Below are positions 1-12,256 of a stretch of 64,000 nucleotides of DNA, in pieces (the stretch's first letter is position 1; every line of letters starts with the position of its first letter). The stretch spans positions 124,001 to 188,000 of the forward strand of contig MU266355.1 of assembly GCA_021014945.1 (NCBI GenBank), read 5' to 3'. Both the position numbers and the translations under genes were made by a program. The notes under the pieces are model-generated. The model was given only the letters and a program-made list of their open reading frames with translations, ran no database searches and was not told where the DNA came from. The stretch is from Leucogyrophana mollusca (Eukaryota; Basidiomycota; Agaricomycetes; Boletales).

Positions 1-757
1 ATTGGTGGATTGCTGGTTTTGCTGACTCTGTGCGACCATCAGCTGGAACTGGCGGTTCTGGGCCATCATATTCCGGCTCATTCCGGGCTTCATCTGCGTG
101 GCATTGCTAGGCATATTGTTGTAGTTGGGCGGGATGAGTGATTGAGATGGTGTGTGAGGCTGGGAGTCATGAAAAGAGGGTCCAGGGACAGGCATGCGCT
201 GGGAGGGAAGCCCGAACTGCTGTTGCAGCTGTTGTACAATTGGCTGCTGACCTTGACCGTGAGGAATTGATTGGTTTCGCGCGAAGTCAGCCATCTGACG
301 AAAAGGGAGGATCAGCAAACGTAATGCGATAGGGTTCGACAGAACAGGAGTCGGCTTGACTTAAAAGGTGTACCATGAAGGGGCTAAGCTGTGATATAAG
401 ATTGCAGATAGAAGAATGGAAGAGGGAACATATGAAGGCAGGTGGCCGGGATATAATAGGATTTGGTACGTGGGCAGGAGACCCAGAATCTGACTGAAGG
501 ATCGAATGAGCAGATAGACAGTAAAGACCCACCTGCTGGTTCATTTGAGCAGCATTCATATCACCAGCCGTCTGAGAGCGGTACTGGTTCTGAAACTGTT
601 GCCACAGACGACCGTGTTCCGGATTAGTGAGACCTGGGACCATGGAGGAGTCGGATTGTTGTTGCTGTTGGCCCTGCTGAGACATTTGTTGCTGCGAGAT
701 GTTATTTTGCATGAGGTTCTGGGAGAACATAGGGTACTGGGAATTGCGATCGGCCAT
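1..757 (-). CDS. Gln-rich protein, 5' part only (probable ARID/SWI1-type chromatin factor)
   Basis: This is the N-terminal part of a gene that continues past the left edge. Exon 1 (533-757) begins MADRNSQYPMF and is rich in Gln, Asn and Met. An intron at 295-532 (GT-AG, 238 bp, long for this window) joins it in phase 0 to a second exon (1-294) that stays open to position 1 and is again rich in Gln, Pro and Met. No folded domain is visible in this part. Low-complexity N-termini like this are common in SWI1-type ARID subunits of SWI/SNF remodellers, and the next gene on the same strand carries an ARID domain, so a shared origin is inferred. It could equally be another Gln-rich coactivator; the missing C-terminus would decide. 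Confidence 0.6.
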
Positions 758-2186
758 AATCCCAAAGTCCTGTAGCGAGCTCCCCGGAGGACTCAGGCTT
801 AAGCGGCAGTTTCTCGAGCACTACGAACGCTGTAGCGAAGTCTGAGAACCACTGACCGTCGGCAACGGCTCAACCAGCAGCGGGGACGCTTTGCAAGCTG
901 GGGAAAGCCTGCGGGGAATAGCGAAAGCAAGCTTGGATGATGCTGGTGGGAGCGAGGATTGGTCGGGGCTTCGAATACCTCGTAAAGCACAGACCACACG
1001 CACCCATAGCGGAGTTTCTATCTCGACAATATAGTTTTTTATTGGCCACAACATATCCATATACGGGATTTGCGGGTATCACTTTAATACAAAAAAAGGA
1101 GAACCGATGGAAATCTGGCACATTTTCTAATTATCTTGGAAAAATTGCATGACACTCCGAGGTTATGTTACATTCCGCGGCTGAGGACCTTTAGCATCAT
1201 AGAGATGGTTTGCGTCGAGTGCTCTTGCTTATATCCCGTGCCAGCTGCCACATTCACCTTGGATCCGTCCTCTGCATCGCCTCTTGAACGCCACCGAAAC
1301 GACATGCAACAAAGCACTCCACGGCTGACTCCGTGACTCAGGGAAGGCACCCGTCATCTAATCATTATCGCCATCAACTTTATAATTCGTCAGTCCAGGT
1401 GCGCGAAACAACAATGCCGAGGACATTAGTTTAAACGTACCTATCGTCTTCGAGCAACCAGTGCCTTGTATTCTGCAACCATTGTCACGGCCAACATGCC
1501 GCCCCTAGGCCATATATGCAAACATGCGCAATTCGCCTGACGAGCCAAGTCACAAGTTCTATATTCCACAGTTTCTCTAGGAGGGCAACTCGCCTTCGTA
1601 TAGATGTTCGTAGCAAAAATCAATTCATGTTCCATCGGGCCCGATTCTACCCACAAGGGCGACCTGTCATTTGAGGCATCGACCGGTCGCAATGCGCCCA
1701 ACCACTGCCCAGTTCCTGTTTGCGTCCCGTTGTTTCGTACACCTCGCAGCGTATTTAACCCTAACTAGAACATGAATCGCACTGCACCCATGACCAATCC
1801 TCCGGTGCCCATGGAGGCCACCCGGCTTTCAGTCAAGACACCTTCACAGTATGCAGAAGTAAATAGCGCTCAGGGAGGCAGGAAGCGCCTGGCGAGCTTC
1901 GTACTGTATTTGCTGACATTATCGACTCTAGGAATGCAACGTACGCGAATCCGTGAGGGGACCTGTTGCACCACGGGGTTGCCTCCCGAGGGAAGGTGCT
2001 CAGAGAGCGTCACTTTCCACCTAGGACAAGGTGGCGAACGCAGGGATAATGCACTGCGTGAGCCCAACCTATGGACAGATCCCCTCCGGGCGTCTGATAG
2101 CTGGGGCCCGGATATGCTGAGAGACCAGAAGCAGTGCTGAAAGAGCGCGTCACAGGAAGCCGTTTCGCAGTCAAGAAAACACGCTC
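758..2186. other. Intergenic region, no gene recognised
   Basis: This 1.4 kb stretch lies between the start of the Gln-rich gene and the stop of the ARID gene. It should hold the promoter of the Gln-rich gene and the 3' UTR of the ARID gene. Open frames of up to 122 codons occur (1772-2140 plus, 1870-2190 minus), but their translations look like no known family and have no consistent splice extension. Confidence 0.6.
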
Positions 2187-3537
2187 TCAAGTTTGCGCAT
2201 TTTGTTGGTTCTGCCCCGCTACTCGTTTTCTGACCGTTTCAATCACCGAGCTGATGTAGAGGTAGTCAAAGTGCTGAAGGCGGTCCTTGTATGCGCGTTC
2301 CAGATGAGTGGCGATCGTCTCGGTCGAGTGCGGTGGGTTGGCGGAGACCGTAGGCGTGTGTGTGTAGCCCAGTCGTGCGCCGACAAGATGCCACAAATTA
2401 TTTGAATTCACCTGCACACCAATTGAGGACTCACGAATATGCAAACGCAGAGGCAGGACAAAACCAGGCACTATACCTTGGCGAAACTACCCTCCTTCAT
2501 CACCGCCACGTGCAATTGATAGAGATCAATTACCGGTATACGGGCATCCGGCATAATAATCTTCGTATTCATTTCGATGCTTTTCCCCCGGCAATAATTA
2601 CTGTAGGCCATATCAAATCGCGGCTTGTCGAGCGGGGGCGGCACTTGTGCCACGAGCCTGTCCTCTGGACGTGGCTGCGCCGACATCTGCGCGATAGCGT
2701 GGTTAAGCTTGACCATCAGCTCCTCGCGGCGCTTAATCTCAAACTGCGTCTGCTGGTATTTAGCGTCCCAGGACGGGTCTGGAGTGGCTGTTCGAGCAGC
2801 ATCCAGCTGGGTCGCAGCGTTGGTCCAGGATATAATAGATTCTTGCAAAACCGTTCGACGCTCCATCAGGTCGGAAACGGTGTACATTTTTCGCGGCTGC
2901 TCAGGTGTGGGGCTGAGCTCGGGTTGTGAGGAGGCACGGCGAACTTGCGGGACGTTGCACTCGGAGCCAGGCAGCACGGTATTTTGCGCTGGCGGCACTG
3001 GCCCTGCTCTTGCTTCGGGATACATTGCAGGCTCTCTGGATAAGTAACTTCAGCTGATGTACGCCGTTGCGAACGAAACGACATCTCTCACGTCGCGTTG
3101 TCGCTTCCCGGTACGCTGCTCGCACCATCGGCATGGGCCAAGGGCTGGCCGGAAGCCTGCGCAATAGCTTGGTTCACCTTGGACAACAAGTCCTTCCTGC
3201 TCTTCACTTCCGTGTAGACCTCCTGCATCTTCGGTAACCATATTGCGCTGGGGATCCCAGATCGTGCAGCCATCAATTGTACCACAGAAGCATCAATCTG
3301 CGCGATCGCTTTTTGCAACAGAAGCTTGCGGTTGCGGAGCTCTGCGACGGTGGCATCCCGCTGGGATGGCTGTGTGGATTGGGGGTGGGGCGCGCTGTGA
3401 GGCCGGGGGACTGGATTATCAGCGGGCAGTAAGGACAATGGCACGCTGGTTGGTGGTGGCACTACTGGTGAAGCTGTGGCTTGCCATGGATGTGGAGAGG
3501 GAATGGAGGGTCCAATCTGCGGAACACGGTCGCCCAT
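2187..3537 (-). CDS. ARID/BRIGHT-domain protein with a duplicated upstream module
   Basis: Three exons fit: 3092-3537, 2477-3036 and 2187-2411, with GT-AG introns of 55 and 65 bp. The last intron splits an ARID DNA-binding domain whose first half reads FDMAYSNYCRGK...PVIDLYQLHVAV and whose second half reads NNLWHLVGARLGY...LQHFDYLY. The protein stops about 15 residues after the domain. Upstream are two similar segments of about 70 residues (TVAELRNRKLLLQKAIAQID and TVSDLMERRTVLQESI), each ending in an AIAQ(A/M)S motif, which indicates an internal duplication. ARID proteins bind DNA in chromatin complexes. This copy lacks a Gln-rich tail and may be a shortened paralogue of the neighbouring gene. 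The start at 3537 is the first ATG in frame; an extra 5' exon is possible. Confidence 0.75.
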
Positions 3538-4136
3538 GCGCGAAAAAGTCCGGCTGGCAGATTATACTTTGCGAGACAGTGATTGCCCAAGAATTATGTG
3601 TCTGTTGGACAACAGAATGCAAGACGCCTCCGTAAAGCGAATAAAGCGTTCCCGTAAATCAAAGATGTGGGATCGGAACTCCGGCCGACACTCTTGAACA
3701 CGCCAAAGTCGACCGAAACGCGATAGAGAGCCGATTTTTGGAGGATAGACGATGAGGACAGGATCAACAGTGTAAAGCCCTTTTAGTGCAACCATTATTC
3801 TTAGCGTTGCGGCGCAAACAAAGAGACTTCTTTCCATGACGAGATTACCGTGGAGGTCCAGTCAAGGGACGAAACCTCGGACATATCTGAGGTGCGGGAT
3901 CTAGATGGATACCGTTGATAACAGCAACGAAGACTGTTGCTCAAGCACAACATAGTAACAAGTGGCGAGTACTGGGATGACTATAGTACAATCGTACAAC
4001 ACAGCACAATAATCGCCAAGGTGCAATCTACATAGATATTAGAACAACCATGGATTACCAGGAGAACGAAGTGTCCACAAGTGCGAATATACCGATACAA
4101 ACAATATGTAGAAGAGACAAGCGCGTGAACACTCCT
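3538..4136. other. Intergenic region
   Basis: This 0.6 kb stretch separates the start of the ARID gene from the 3' end of the TMEM41B-like gene; both are on the minus strand. A 91-codon minus-strand frame (3562-3837) overlaps the likely ARID promoter and has no recognisable similarity. No other structure was seen. Confidence 0.5.
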
Positions 4137-5447
4137 TTACAAGAGATCGCGTTGGCTATCACTTCTGTTTTCCTCTGTGTATTTGACGACGATCGCGGGT
4201 CCAGCCTCTAGAATTACATCTTCTTCGTCTTGGGAATATTCGTCGCTGTCCTCGTCGGATAGCTGTAGGAGGGGAGCCGGGGTCACTTTCTTACCGCGAG
4301 GTAACGGCCCGACGGCGACGATTTCGTCCTCTTGTTCTGGCAACTCTTCCACCCCCTGTTCTACGTCCGCGACAGACGCAATCTCACGCTTGAACCAGTA
4401 TCGCAATCCGACGGGTATAAGCACTCCGACCACGACCGCAGATAACAAGAAAAAATTTCGCCACGAGATGAGATGAAAGTCGGCGGCGGAGGTCATCTCA
4501 TCCAGGCCCGAACCAATGGTCGTGTGGATAACGCTGACTCCAAAGATCCCCAGGAATGTGCTGATCCAGAAGGGGACAATGCCGATTCCAACGTGGGGAC
4601 AGACCACATTAACGACCCAATGAGGGGGGAGGGGGGCGATACGGAGTACGATGAGGAAGGATATGAGGTTGTCTTTCTGGGCACGGATTTTATCCGACCA
4701 TTTGTCAAGGCGGGCTTTCCACTTTGGAACGGTGAGAAGGGCAGGGCCGAACGCGGCGCTGATGAGATAGCAAAGGGTGGCCCCAGATGCGACACACGTG
4801 CAGGCAAGAAGCAGTGCTCGGGGTACGCCCCAGACGGCGCCACCGAGGATAGATAGATACATAGACCCTGGAAGAGAAAATGCCTGGAGGCTGAATGGCG
4901 AGTGAGCTCCGGTTGTGGAGAGCGTCGATGAAATACTTACAACAAGTATGTGGTGACATAACAGACCACGATGCGGTATGGATAAATGTCACGGTACTTT
5001 TTCAGCAGACCGTTCAAAGCTTGCAGTTGAACGAATGACTTGGGAATGCGGAGCAAAGGCCGGTCATCTCTGTGAATATGTAAGTACCGTACCGCAATAC
5101 ACCAGTATGGGAACAACTCACTCTTCCAGAGTAGGGAGGGCCAACCACAACGTGCCACCGAGGATCATTGTGCTCAGGATAAAGATGGCTGCCATCCTAA
5201 TGGCAGCGTTGAAGAGCAGCCTCGGTGACGATGGACGTGATGCCTGTGAATGTGGAAAGGTGGCACCGTATTGCGAAGTCGAGTCTGAATCCACTGCAAT
5301 GAGCGGTGTGCTGTCAGACGGGTCTTCATCGTGATATGGCTCGAGCTGCACGGTGGCCAGGGTGTACTCTGAGGCATTTGAGTGGTTCATATCTTTGGGC
5401 GGGGACGGGGGAGGCACTGACAGTGGAATCCTGGCATAGCCTGGCAT
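4137..5447 (-). CDS. TMEM41B/TVP38-family (VTT/DedA-like) multispan ER membrane protein
   Basis: Exons 5122-5447, 4941-5069 and 4137-4890 are joined across introns of 52 and 50 bp. The joins rebuild the family core: a first membrane helix near residue 80, then LLKKYRDIYPYRIVVCYVTTY, then FLQAFSLPGSMYLSILGGA, and later FLIVLRIAPLPPHWVVNV with a Gly-rich STFLGIFG stretch. This order matches the VTT domain of animal TMEM41B and yeast Tvp38. TMEM41B is an ER phospholipid scramblase needed for lipid mobilisation and autophagosome formation; that role is inferred here by family. The cytosolic C-terminus of about 75 residues is very acidic (DEDSDEYSQDEED), and the N-terminus is Pro/Ser-rich, as in other fungal members. 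Confidence 0.88.
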
Positions 5448-5745
5448 GAGCCGCAGTCCTGGGTGGGAGGGCCTCGATAATAAACAGTTATTTATCGTTC
5501 TACCAAGTAAATAAGTAAATAAACAAGCAGTTATCTAATTATTTTGTTATGGGGGTTTCATTTTTTGGTAACCGTTGACACGTCGGCTTGTCGGCATGTG
5601 CCGTGGGAATTATCCGGCAAGTTCCACAAAGCAGCGATGGGTAAGGATGATTAGCAGAGGCGCGCTGAGCTCGTGCTGAGCAACGAAAGAACGATATCGC
5701 TTTTTTCAGGCTGGGTCAAGTCCCAAGAGGCAGAAGGAGAGGAAT
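5448..5745. promoter_or_regulatory. Shared divergent promoter region
   Basis: These 298 bp separate the start codons of the TMEM41B-like gene (minus) and the Zn2Cys6 regulator (plus), so both promoters must lie here. An AT-rich block at about 5478-5560 contains repeated TAAATAA-like stretches. No single element can be assigned with confidence. Confidence 0.45.
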
Positions 5746-8700
5746 ATGACCCATATCCTCGCCCCACACACAGACCTTAATCTCGCAGCATCTTCCTTGC
5801 ATTCTGCCCTTCACATGGACCCAAACCAGCAGCAGCAGCAGCTACAGCAGCCAAATCAGCAGCAGCTTCAACAAGCGCCCCAGCAATCCAGGAAACGTCC
5901 TCGAAAAACAGACGCAAGCTCCGACGACGCTGCTTCTCCTTCAGAGCCAAGACGTCTCAGACGCTCCCATGAGGCTTGCGCACGATGCAGGAGCAAGAAA
6001 ATTAAGGCAAGTCCCGTCGGTAGACACCGACCGCAAATCTCCGTTCGCCTGCATGACTTCTTGTCTAACTGCCTTTCTTTACTCCTTCAGTGCGATTCTA
6101 AACACCCCAAATGCACCGCTTGTGCAACCGCCAACGTTCCATGCCAGCAGGAGGACAGACACAGACAGACGCTCACCCTTAGGGGACACACTGAGTACAT
6201 CGAGCGCCAGATCGGCCTCTGTGAAGCTCTGCTCAAGCGTCACATCGCGGGCTTCTCTCTGAACAACCTCGAGGATATTTGCGCTAGAGAGGGCATCGAG
6301 CTCGATGGACATCCATCCGATTACTCTGCTTCCCCAGGCCAGCCTTTCCCACCACAGCCAGCGGGCGCTCCTCATCCGGGATCTCAATATTACCCGCCAC
6401 ACATGCTTCCGGGCTACTCCCCGCATGGCGTACCCATCAATTACGGTCCTTATCCGCCTCCCCCTCACATGATGCCCGGGCCTGTTGCATATGGTCCGAA
6501 CATTCATCCTGGGTTCCCTCCTCAACAGCCGCAGCCGCCTATGCAGCCCGCCCCCCAGTTGTCCACTCCTCTCCCTCAAACCACAAACCTGGAAGTCAAA
6601 GAACTCAACGGCACGGATCCCCTGTCTCTTGACATGGCAAGTACTCAGGTCAGAACTAGTGCAGTTATATTCCGTCTAGTGGCGACTCTGATCGTATCCC
6701 TTAGGGTCTTGCCAAGAGCTTTGGCGTCAATCCTATCATCGTTGGCAGCACTCAGCTGACAGGTTCCGTTGACAAGGAAGATCTCGCGGTCGGTTCTAAC
6801 GGCCTATGGTCCCGCCGTGGTGACAACATCACCGAGTCTTCTGTTCCCCGCGATTCCTCAAAGTGGCTCTCTGTCTCTGTCATGAGGGGTCATGCCGGAG
6901 GCGCTCCTCCCCCCACCGAGGCTAGCCTGCAGATATGGCTGCCCAAAGATCGCAAGATGGTCAACAAGATTGTCGACGTGTACTTCAACCACCTGAACGT
7001 CCACCGGCCGGTCTTTTTCCGAGATGACTTTGAGCGCAAGCTCAATGCTCTGTACAATGAAGCAAATGTCCCCCGCGATCCGGGATATCTTTGCAGCATG
7101 TATCTGATCCTCGCCCTCGGTACCCTGAGCGAACTGAACCATCGAGCGAGCGACATGGACAAGGACAGGAAACGATCGAGCGACAGCCCCATCGTGACGA
7201 AGAGTCTGTTGCAAACGGAGTGGCCCGATCATGATGAGTTCTTTGAACGCGCTCTAGCTGTCAAGCCGGATCTTCGTGTCACCATCTCCAGTCTCCAGGC
7301 CCTGATCCTGCTCCAGTGGTATTTGTATACTGAGGTCCGTCTTGTTCTATCGACAGTGTGTACAATTCTCTGACGCTCCGAGTCTCCTCAGAGACAAGGT
7401 CGCTCGCTTTGGCGTCTAGTTGGCAGCCTTGTTCGGGTCTCGATCGAGCTTGGGCTACACCACGACCCTACTGCCCAGAGCAACACATTCACTGAGGAGG
7501 AATCCCAGCTCCGCATCCGCCTCTGGGGTATCGTCATGGTGCACGATCGCGGCACTTCCATCCTGCTGGGCCGCCCTCTTGCTATAGCCCCATACGACTC
7601 CAACACCCCGCACCCGTCCCGCGGGGTGAACGGACAGTACACCGACTTCTCTGAACATTTCCTACTATCCCACCCTATTGCAGAGATTCAAGCCGACATC
7701 ATTAATTCTCTTTACGCGCCGGCGCGACAGGGTGCCGACACTGTCATGCGGCACGCTACGAGGATCATCAAGAGCATGCTCGAGTTTAGGAGGCAGCTTC
7801 CTGACAGCTACAAGTGGTATTTCGGCGGCACGGAGGAGTGGCCGTTGGAGAGACGACAGGAACTCGTGCGGGACATCACAGAGGATCAAGGTCTTACGCT
7901 GCTCAAGTTCGGGATCGCGAGAATCTTACTACTGAGGGCTCTGTTCAGCATGAAGGAACTCGAATACAGCCATCGCGTGAAGGCTCTTGTTGACGGTAAG
8001 TGGGCGTTTATCGACGCGATGATACCGAAAACACTGATGAACCGTCCTAGCTATCGTGACATCGCATAACATTATCATCGTCCACAATCAGCTCATCAAA
8101 TTCCCCGACATCGCTTTCTTCGTTTCGCCTATCCCCTTGCACATTGCAGCGATGGTGATCCTGTACGGACACATGTCGGACTGCAAACGTCTTTCACGCC
8201 AGGTCATGATTGAAGATGTCTGGATGGCACTTGACATGTTGCCCCGCTTCCGCTGGCGCTGGGAGCGCAAGGATGTTAACGGTGGACATCCATTAATATC
8301 GAAGCTTGCTGAGAAGGTCCTCAACGTGAACCTGCGTTCTGTTGGACCTACCAAGGATCCGGTGCTCCTGTCCGAGCTCGACTGGGACACAGAAGCTCCT
8401 GTTGGGCTACTGTCCTCGCCTTCCCTTGCAAATCAACAGCAGCTTCACGTCCAGCCGAAGACACCCAACGTTGTGCACTCGCAGTACTCGAATCTCGGGC
8501 CGGGTGTCTACGGGCCTCCTCCACGTGGAAGCCCCGCAAACACGACACCGGTGAAAGGACTAAACGGTGGCACAGTTGGGGGAACACCCCCCGACAAGCT
8601 TGTGGAGATACCGACTGGGTTGTTCTACCCATTCTTCCCAGAGAACCCGATGGGTTCTATCGGACCATCGCAAATGCCTGGTCCGCCCAGCGATGGAGGG

Positions 8701-8932
8701 TCCGCAAGCGGTGAGGGGGGTAATGGCAGCCAGGATTACAGTCAATTACTGGCTGCTGCCGCCGCCCAGCCTAACGGCTCGTATGGTCACTCAACGGATG
8801 CATACATGCTAGAAGAGACGGTTCCCCACAATACCGGGATGTGGGTGGGAGTTGTGAGTACGTCTGGCGGTCATTATTATTCTCGCTGATTGTTATGAGC
8901 AGAACCGCGGTATTCAGTATATGCCTACTTGA
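5746..8932 (+). CDS. Zn2Cys6 fungal transcription factor with fungal_trans domain
   Basis: The N-terminus is Gln-rich, followed by a Cys6 binuclear cluster: CARCRSKKIK joined to CDSKHPKC...PC, spacing C-x2-C-x6-C-x6-C-x2-C-x7-C. The join uses an intron at 6007-6090 whose donor is GC (gcaagt), and no GT donor keeps the motif. A linker helix follows, then a Pro-rich stretch. From about 6880 a fungal_trans regulatory domain starts (IVDVYFNHLNVHRPVFFRDD ... GIVMVHDRGTSILLGRPLAI). Other introns are 6649-6704, 7335-7391, 7996-8050 and probably 8854-8902, the last giving a short final exon ending in YMPT. Family members such as XlnR and Gal4 control carbon use or secondary metabolism. The target pathway cannot be read from sequence. 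An alternative start at 5815 is possible. Confidence 0.88.
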
Positions 8933-9364
8933 TCATCTCTTTTCCTCTCGTATGTTTAGTCTTTCTTGTTCGCCCTGGACAGTTCCTGTGAGATACACGT
9001 GTACTGCGAGGCTTTCTATGATTCTTATTCGTCTTTATACAAGTTTAGTCATTCTCATGTGATTCCTTTGCTTTGATCTGCTCTGCTTTTTGGTCCCTGA
9101 ATTGATGCCTCCTAGTCAATAACAGACTCATAATACTTGTACTTGTGTACGAAAAACATACTTAAAAAGATATCTTTCAGATTGTAACGATGAAGTCAAA
9201 GAGGTAGACGGGGTACTTTTTGATATACAAGTGAAGCCTACAACTAGTAGTATGTGAGATGCGTGTGATGTCTATGTATGTGAGTCTATTATCAGGAAAA
9301 GGTAGAGCAAGATACTCGATATACAACATAATATAGAGAATGAACAAAACATGCACGGGCACTC
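8933..9364. other. Convergent intergenic region
   Basis: This 430 bp stretch lies between two 3' ends (zinc-cluster regulator and J-domain gene). It is AT-rich, as expected for terminators and polyadenylation signals. No gene was seen. Confidence 0.5.
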
Positions 9365-10301
9365 TTATCCCAGTATACGTTCCATACGGTCGAGAATAAC
9401 GTCAATGCCCCTGATGAGAAGGATGACTTGCCGAGGGAGCAAGGCTGTTTTGTCGCTGTCCCGGTCGTGGTTGGTTGGTTGGGAGCCGGAATAGAAGTCT
9501 GCGTGTTGCTCCTGTATTGCCTTCTCTAGGGTGACTGGCAGGCTGAGGGTTATGCGAGTAAGTTGGATGGTGAGGCGAGAGCGGCCGGTGATGTCGAAAT
9601 AGGGGAGTTGGCGAAAGGCACTCTGGATTTCGAGGACACGAATGAGCTCGGTGTGGAGAGCAACTATACAGGTACGACAGGCTAAATATTGGTATGAGCG
9701 AGAGCTATGCTGACGGATGATATCATGGCGCACTCAGGGCTCGTTCTCGGATGCGCTGAAAGACAGAGAGGACGGAGTTAATGCCGTCGTCACCTAGTCT
9801 CAGAGATGGGTTGATGTCGTTGATGGCTCCTGAAAACAAAACAGTGTCTTGTTAGCTGTCGGAGTTCGGACTCTGAGAGGGGGCGGAGGCGGACTGAGCA
9901 ATGTGCGTATCATTTCCATGTCGCCGTCCAGGAAATCGCTTATGATGCCAAGTATAACGCCTTTCAGAGTTTCGTCTGCTTGTACCGCGGACCGCGAAGC
10001 AAAAAAGTCGCACTGAGATGTTGGAGAACGGGAATCATACATGCGTTTTGAGGCGGGTTGGCTGAGAACATCGTATGCGACGGACACCTTTTGAAATGCG
10101 TGCGTTGCTTTTGGGTTTCCGGGAAACTTGCTATGTGCATCGTCAGATAATATTTATGAGAGCATGGGGGGAAGTTTACTCTGGATGGCAAGCTTTACTT
10201 CGCGAGAGATAAGCGCGCCGTATGGTAATTTTGTCTATCGTTGGAGACCTGGGGATGCCAAGTATGCAGTAAAGGTCGTCGGTGGAAAGGACCTCATTCA
10301 T
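9365..10301 (-). CDS. Small J-domain (DnaJ-type) co-chaperone
   Basis: Exons 10180-10301, 9895-10130, 9734-9829 and 9365-9680 are joined by introns of 49, 65 and 53 bp. The first splice rebuilds the diagnostic His-Pro-Asp motif: CHP ends exon 1 and the D codon is split across the intron, giving HPDKFPGNPKATHAFQK and then YDVLSQPASKRMYD. The J domain is at residues 8-75. The remaining roughly 180 residues are predicted helical (ILGIISDFLDGDMEMIRTLL ... ILLIRGIDVILDRMERILG) and match no domain I know. HPD-containing J proteins stimulate Hsp70 ATPases. Start chosen at 10301, just before the J domain; the frame is open further upstream to 10541 but that part looks non-coding. Confidence 0.8.
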
Positions 10302-10635
10302 GGCAGACAATTTGGATGCTTTTTCCGAGCAGCGATGTGACGGGGTTATGCGATAGCCTTGGGTCTCGCATGATGGCGGAGGCTCTTGTGGTGGACGTAG
10401 CCAGGGTATTCGTCTGGAGTAAAATGGCAAGGGATCCTTGTCATCGCCGCCAGGAAGATAAAAGAGCGTCGTAGCTGCAATGCAATTCATGAGGACGATA
10501 TAATAGACAAAATCTTGTGCACATACCTGAGGAGAAGACATAGGAGAACATCATCGAAGTTGTAGTGAAAGCATGTGATTGACACTCAAAAGCTTGCAAT
10601 CATTAGTGACATCCTGTGCTAATAATATATGTCAT
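10302..10635. other. Intergenic region
   Basis: This 330 bp stretch holds the presumed promoter of the J-domain gene and the 3' flank of the CobW-type gene, both on the minus strand. No further element was recognised. Confidence 0.4.
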
Positions 10636-11950
10636 TTATATAACCTCCGCCGAAAGGGTTGCACAAAGCTTTCTAACTGCCCGCTTCACCTCGTCTGGTT
10701 CTCCCATGACGGTCCATCGTATTGTAGCACCGCGCAGCTGGTCATCCCCTTCAATTCGAGTCAGATCAAACCGCCCAAAAGCCCAGTTCAATATGTACAC
10801 CCCATCTAATAGACGCACAAACCCTTTCACTCGCCAAACAGAGTCCTTTGATTGGGCGGTCAGTGCTCTCCGTAATTCACCTTCCTCGATACCAGCTTGG
10901 GGCTGTTGCTCCTCTATGGCGCCGTTGCACTCATGCGAATGACTGTGGTGGGCATGCCCATCGGCGTGGACGTGACGGTGCCCACGGTCCGACCCCTTGT
11001 ATATGGTTATCGTTTCCACTTCGTCGTGATGGTGGGTATCATCAAAGCTAGGGTTATCCTCCTTGAAAAGCTTGGAGTCGACACCGAAGAGGAGGTTCGG
11101 GTCCACGCCATTACGCCCGTTGCACCGAATTTTGGGTGTAAAATCGTTGAGTGTGTGTAGGTGGTCCACGACGATATCAAGGGCTCTTTCAGAAACATTT
11201 TCCCACTTGTTCTGGGGAGAAAAGTAAGAAAACTCCTCGCGCAAGACGATGTGGCCCTCACAATTAGTATAATGTCCGAGTAAGCTGCTTGCATTTTGGC
11301 TGTTGGTGATTGGTCCTCGTACCCAGTAAAGTTTTCCGCATCTACCACGGTGACTATGGCATCCAACTTGAGATCATTGGCAGTTTCGCGCTCCAGCTCT
11401 CTGATCTGGAACGCTAGGGTGGCCGGGAATGCAGATCCTCTGAACCCCAGACTGTGAGATGTGTCAACTAAGGGGGACGTGCGGGACCTACGAGCATTCT
11501 ATAATGATACGATCTGGACGATATTTCTCTGGATATGACGTTATGTTATCAAGATGGTTGGCGAAATACGGCGGACAGACCTCGTATCTCGAGGAGAGCA
11601 GTCTTCATCTGCCCGACAAGCACGCAGCACCTGCTTCCATGCGTCAAAATCTGAATGAGTTGAGTTCAAGTCGCAACAGACATGCATCCGTTCGTTATCT
11701 CGCTGACGGCGGTCAAACTCGACTGCTTTGCGAGCTGGCTATCCACTTGGGTAAAGATCGTGCGTTAACGAGGAATGATTGGATACGCGGTTGATAATCG
11801 CATACCTTGGATGTCCCCAAACTCATTCTTTAACAAGACGACTTTGTAGTCCTTTGGCAACTGGGGAAGCAAGGACAAGATGATTGAAGTCTTGCCAGCC
11901 CCGAGGAATCCGGTGAAGACGGTGATGGGTATATTGGGTATTGATAGCAT
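10636..11950 (-). CDS. CobW/P47K-family zinc GTPase (ZNG1-like metallochaperone)
   Basis: Six exons: 11806-11950, 11682-11745, 11581-11630, 11492-11528, 11262-11439 and 10636-11211, all with 50-60 bp GT-AG introns. Exon 1 carries the Walker A loop GFLGAGKTS and KNEFGD. The CxCC metal-binding motif is split by intron 2 and rebuilt as NGCMCCVLVGQM. Later come DRIIIECSGSAFPATLAFQ, VTVVDAENF, and the base-recognition segment ending ILINKW, split by the last intron. A His-rich loop (HRHVHADGHAHHSHSHEC) precedes the C-terminal CobW_C domain (WRVKGFVRL). Family members such as ZNG1 hand zinc to client enzymes in a GTP-dependent way; that function is inferred. Length is about 350 residues, typical of the family. 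Confidence 0.9.
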
Positions 11951-12256
11951 CACCTTTTGTCACACAGTAGCTTTCTACTGCTCTATGGTATAAACCGCCA
12001 GCGATGCTCGTAAACTTCGTGGTCGACGCAAAGTCTATGATCCAGGGCCGGGGAACTTCAAGGTGAGAACTGATTCGGCTGTCCTCGAGATTCCGTCGGC
12101 GCTGACACAAGCCCACGTGTGTACAAGGGCTACTATGTATGAAGCCGAATAACGCGCACAACCAGCGCGGCAGCCCCAAAGTGTTTCATATACTTGTAAG
12201 TTACCACCACCAGCGCGCACAGTAAAGGGTACTGTTACGACCATCACGAGGGCAAT
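11951..12256. promoter_or_regulatory. Shared divergent promoter region (CobW-type gene / CWH43)
   Basis: These 306 bp lie between two divergent start codons and so should contain both promoters. No clear TATA box was seen. Confidence 0.4.

Noticed and set aside
1772..2140. 122-codon plus-strand frame in the first intergenic region
   Set aside because: No domain, no splice partners, and it overlaps equally long frames on the other strand.
3037..3091. Reading the ARID region as two separate genes (3088-3537 and 2471-3025)
   Set aside because: A 55-bp GT-AG intron joins them in frame and the two parts carry sister copies of the same module.
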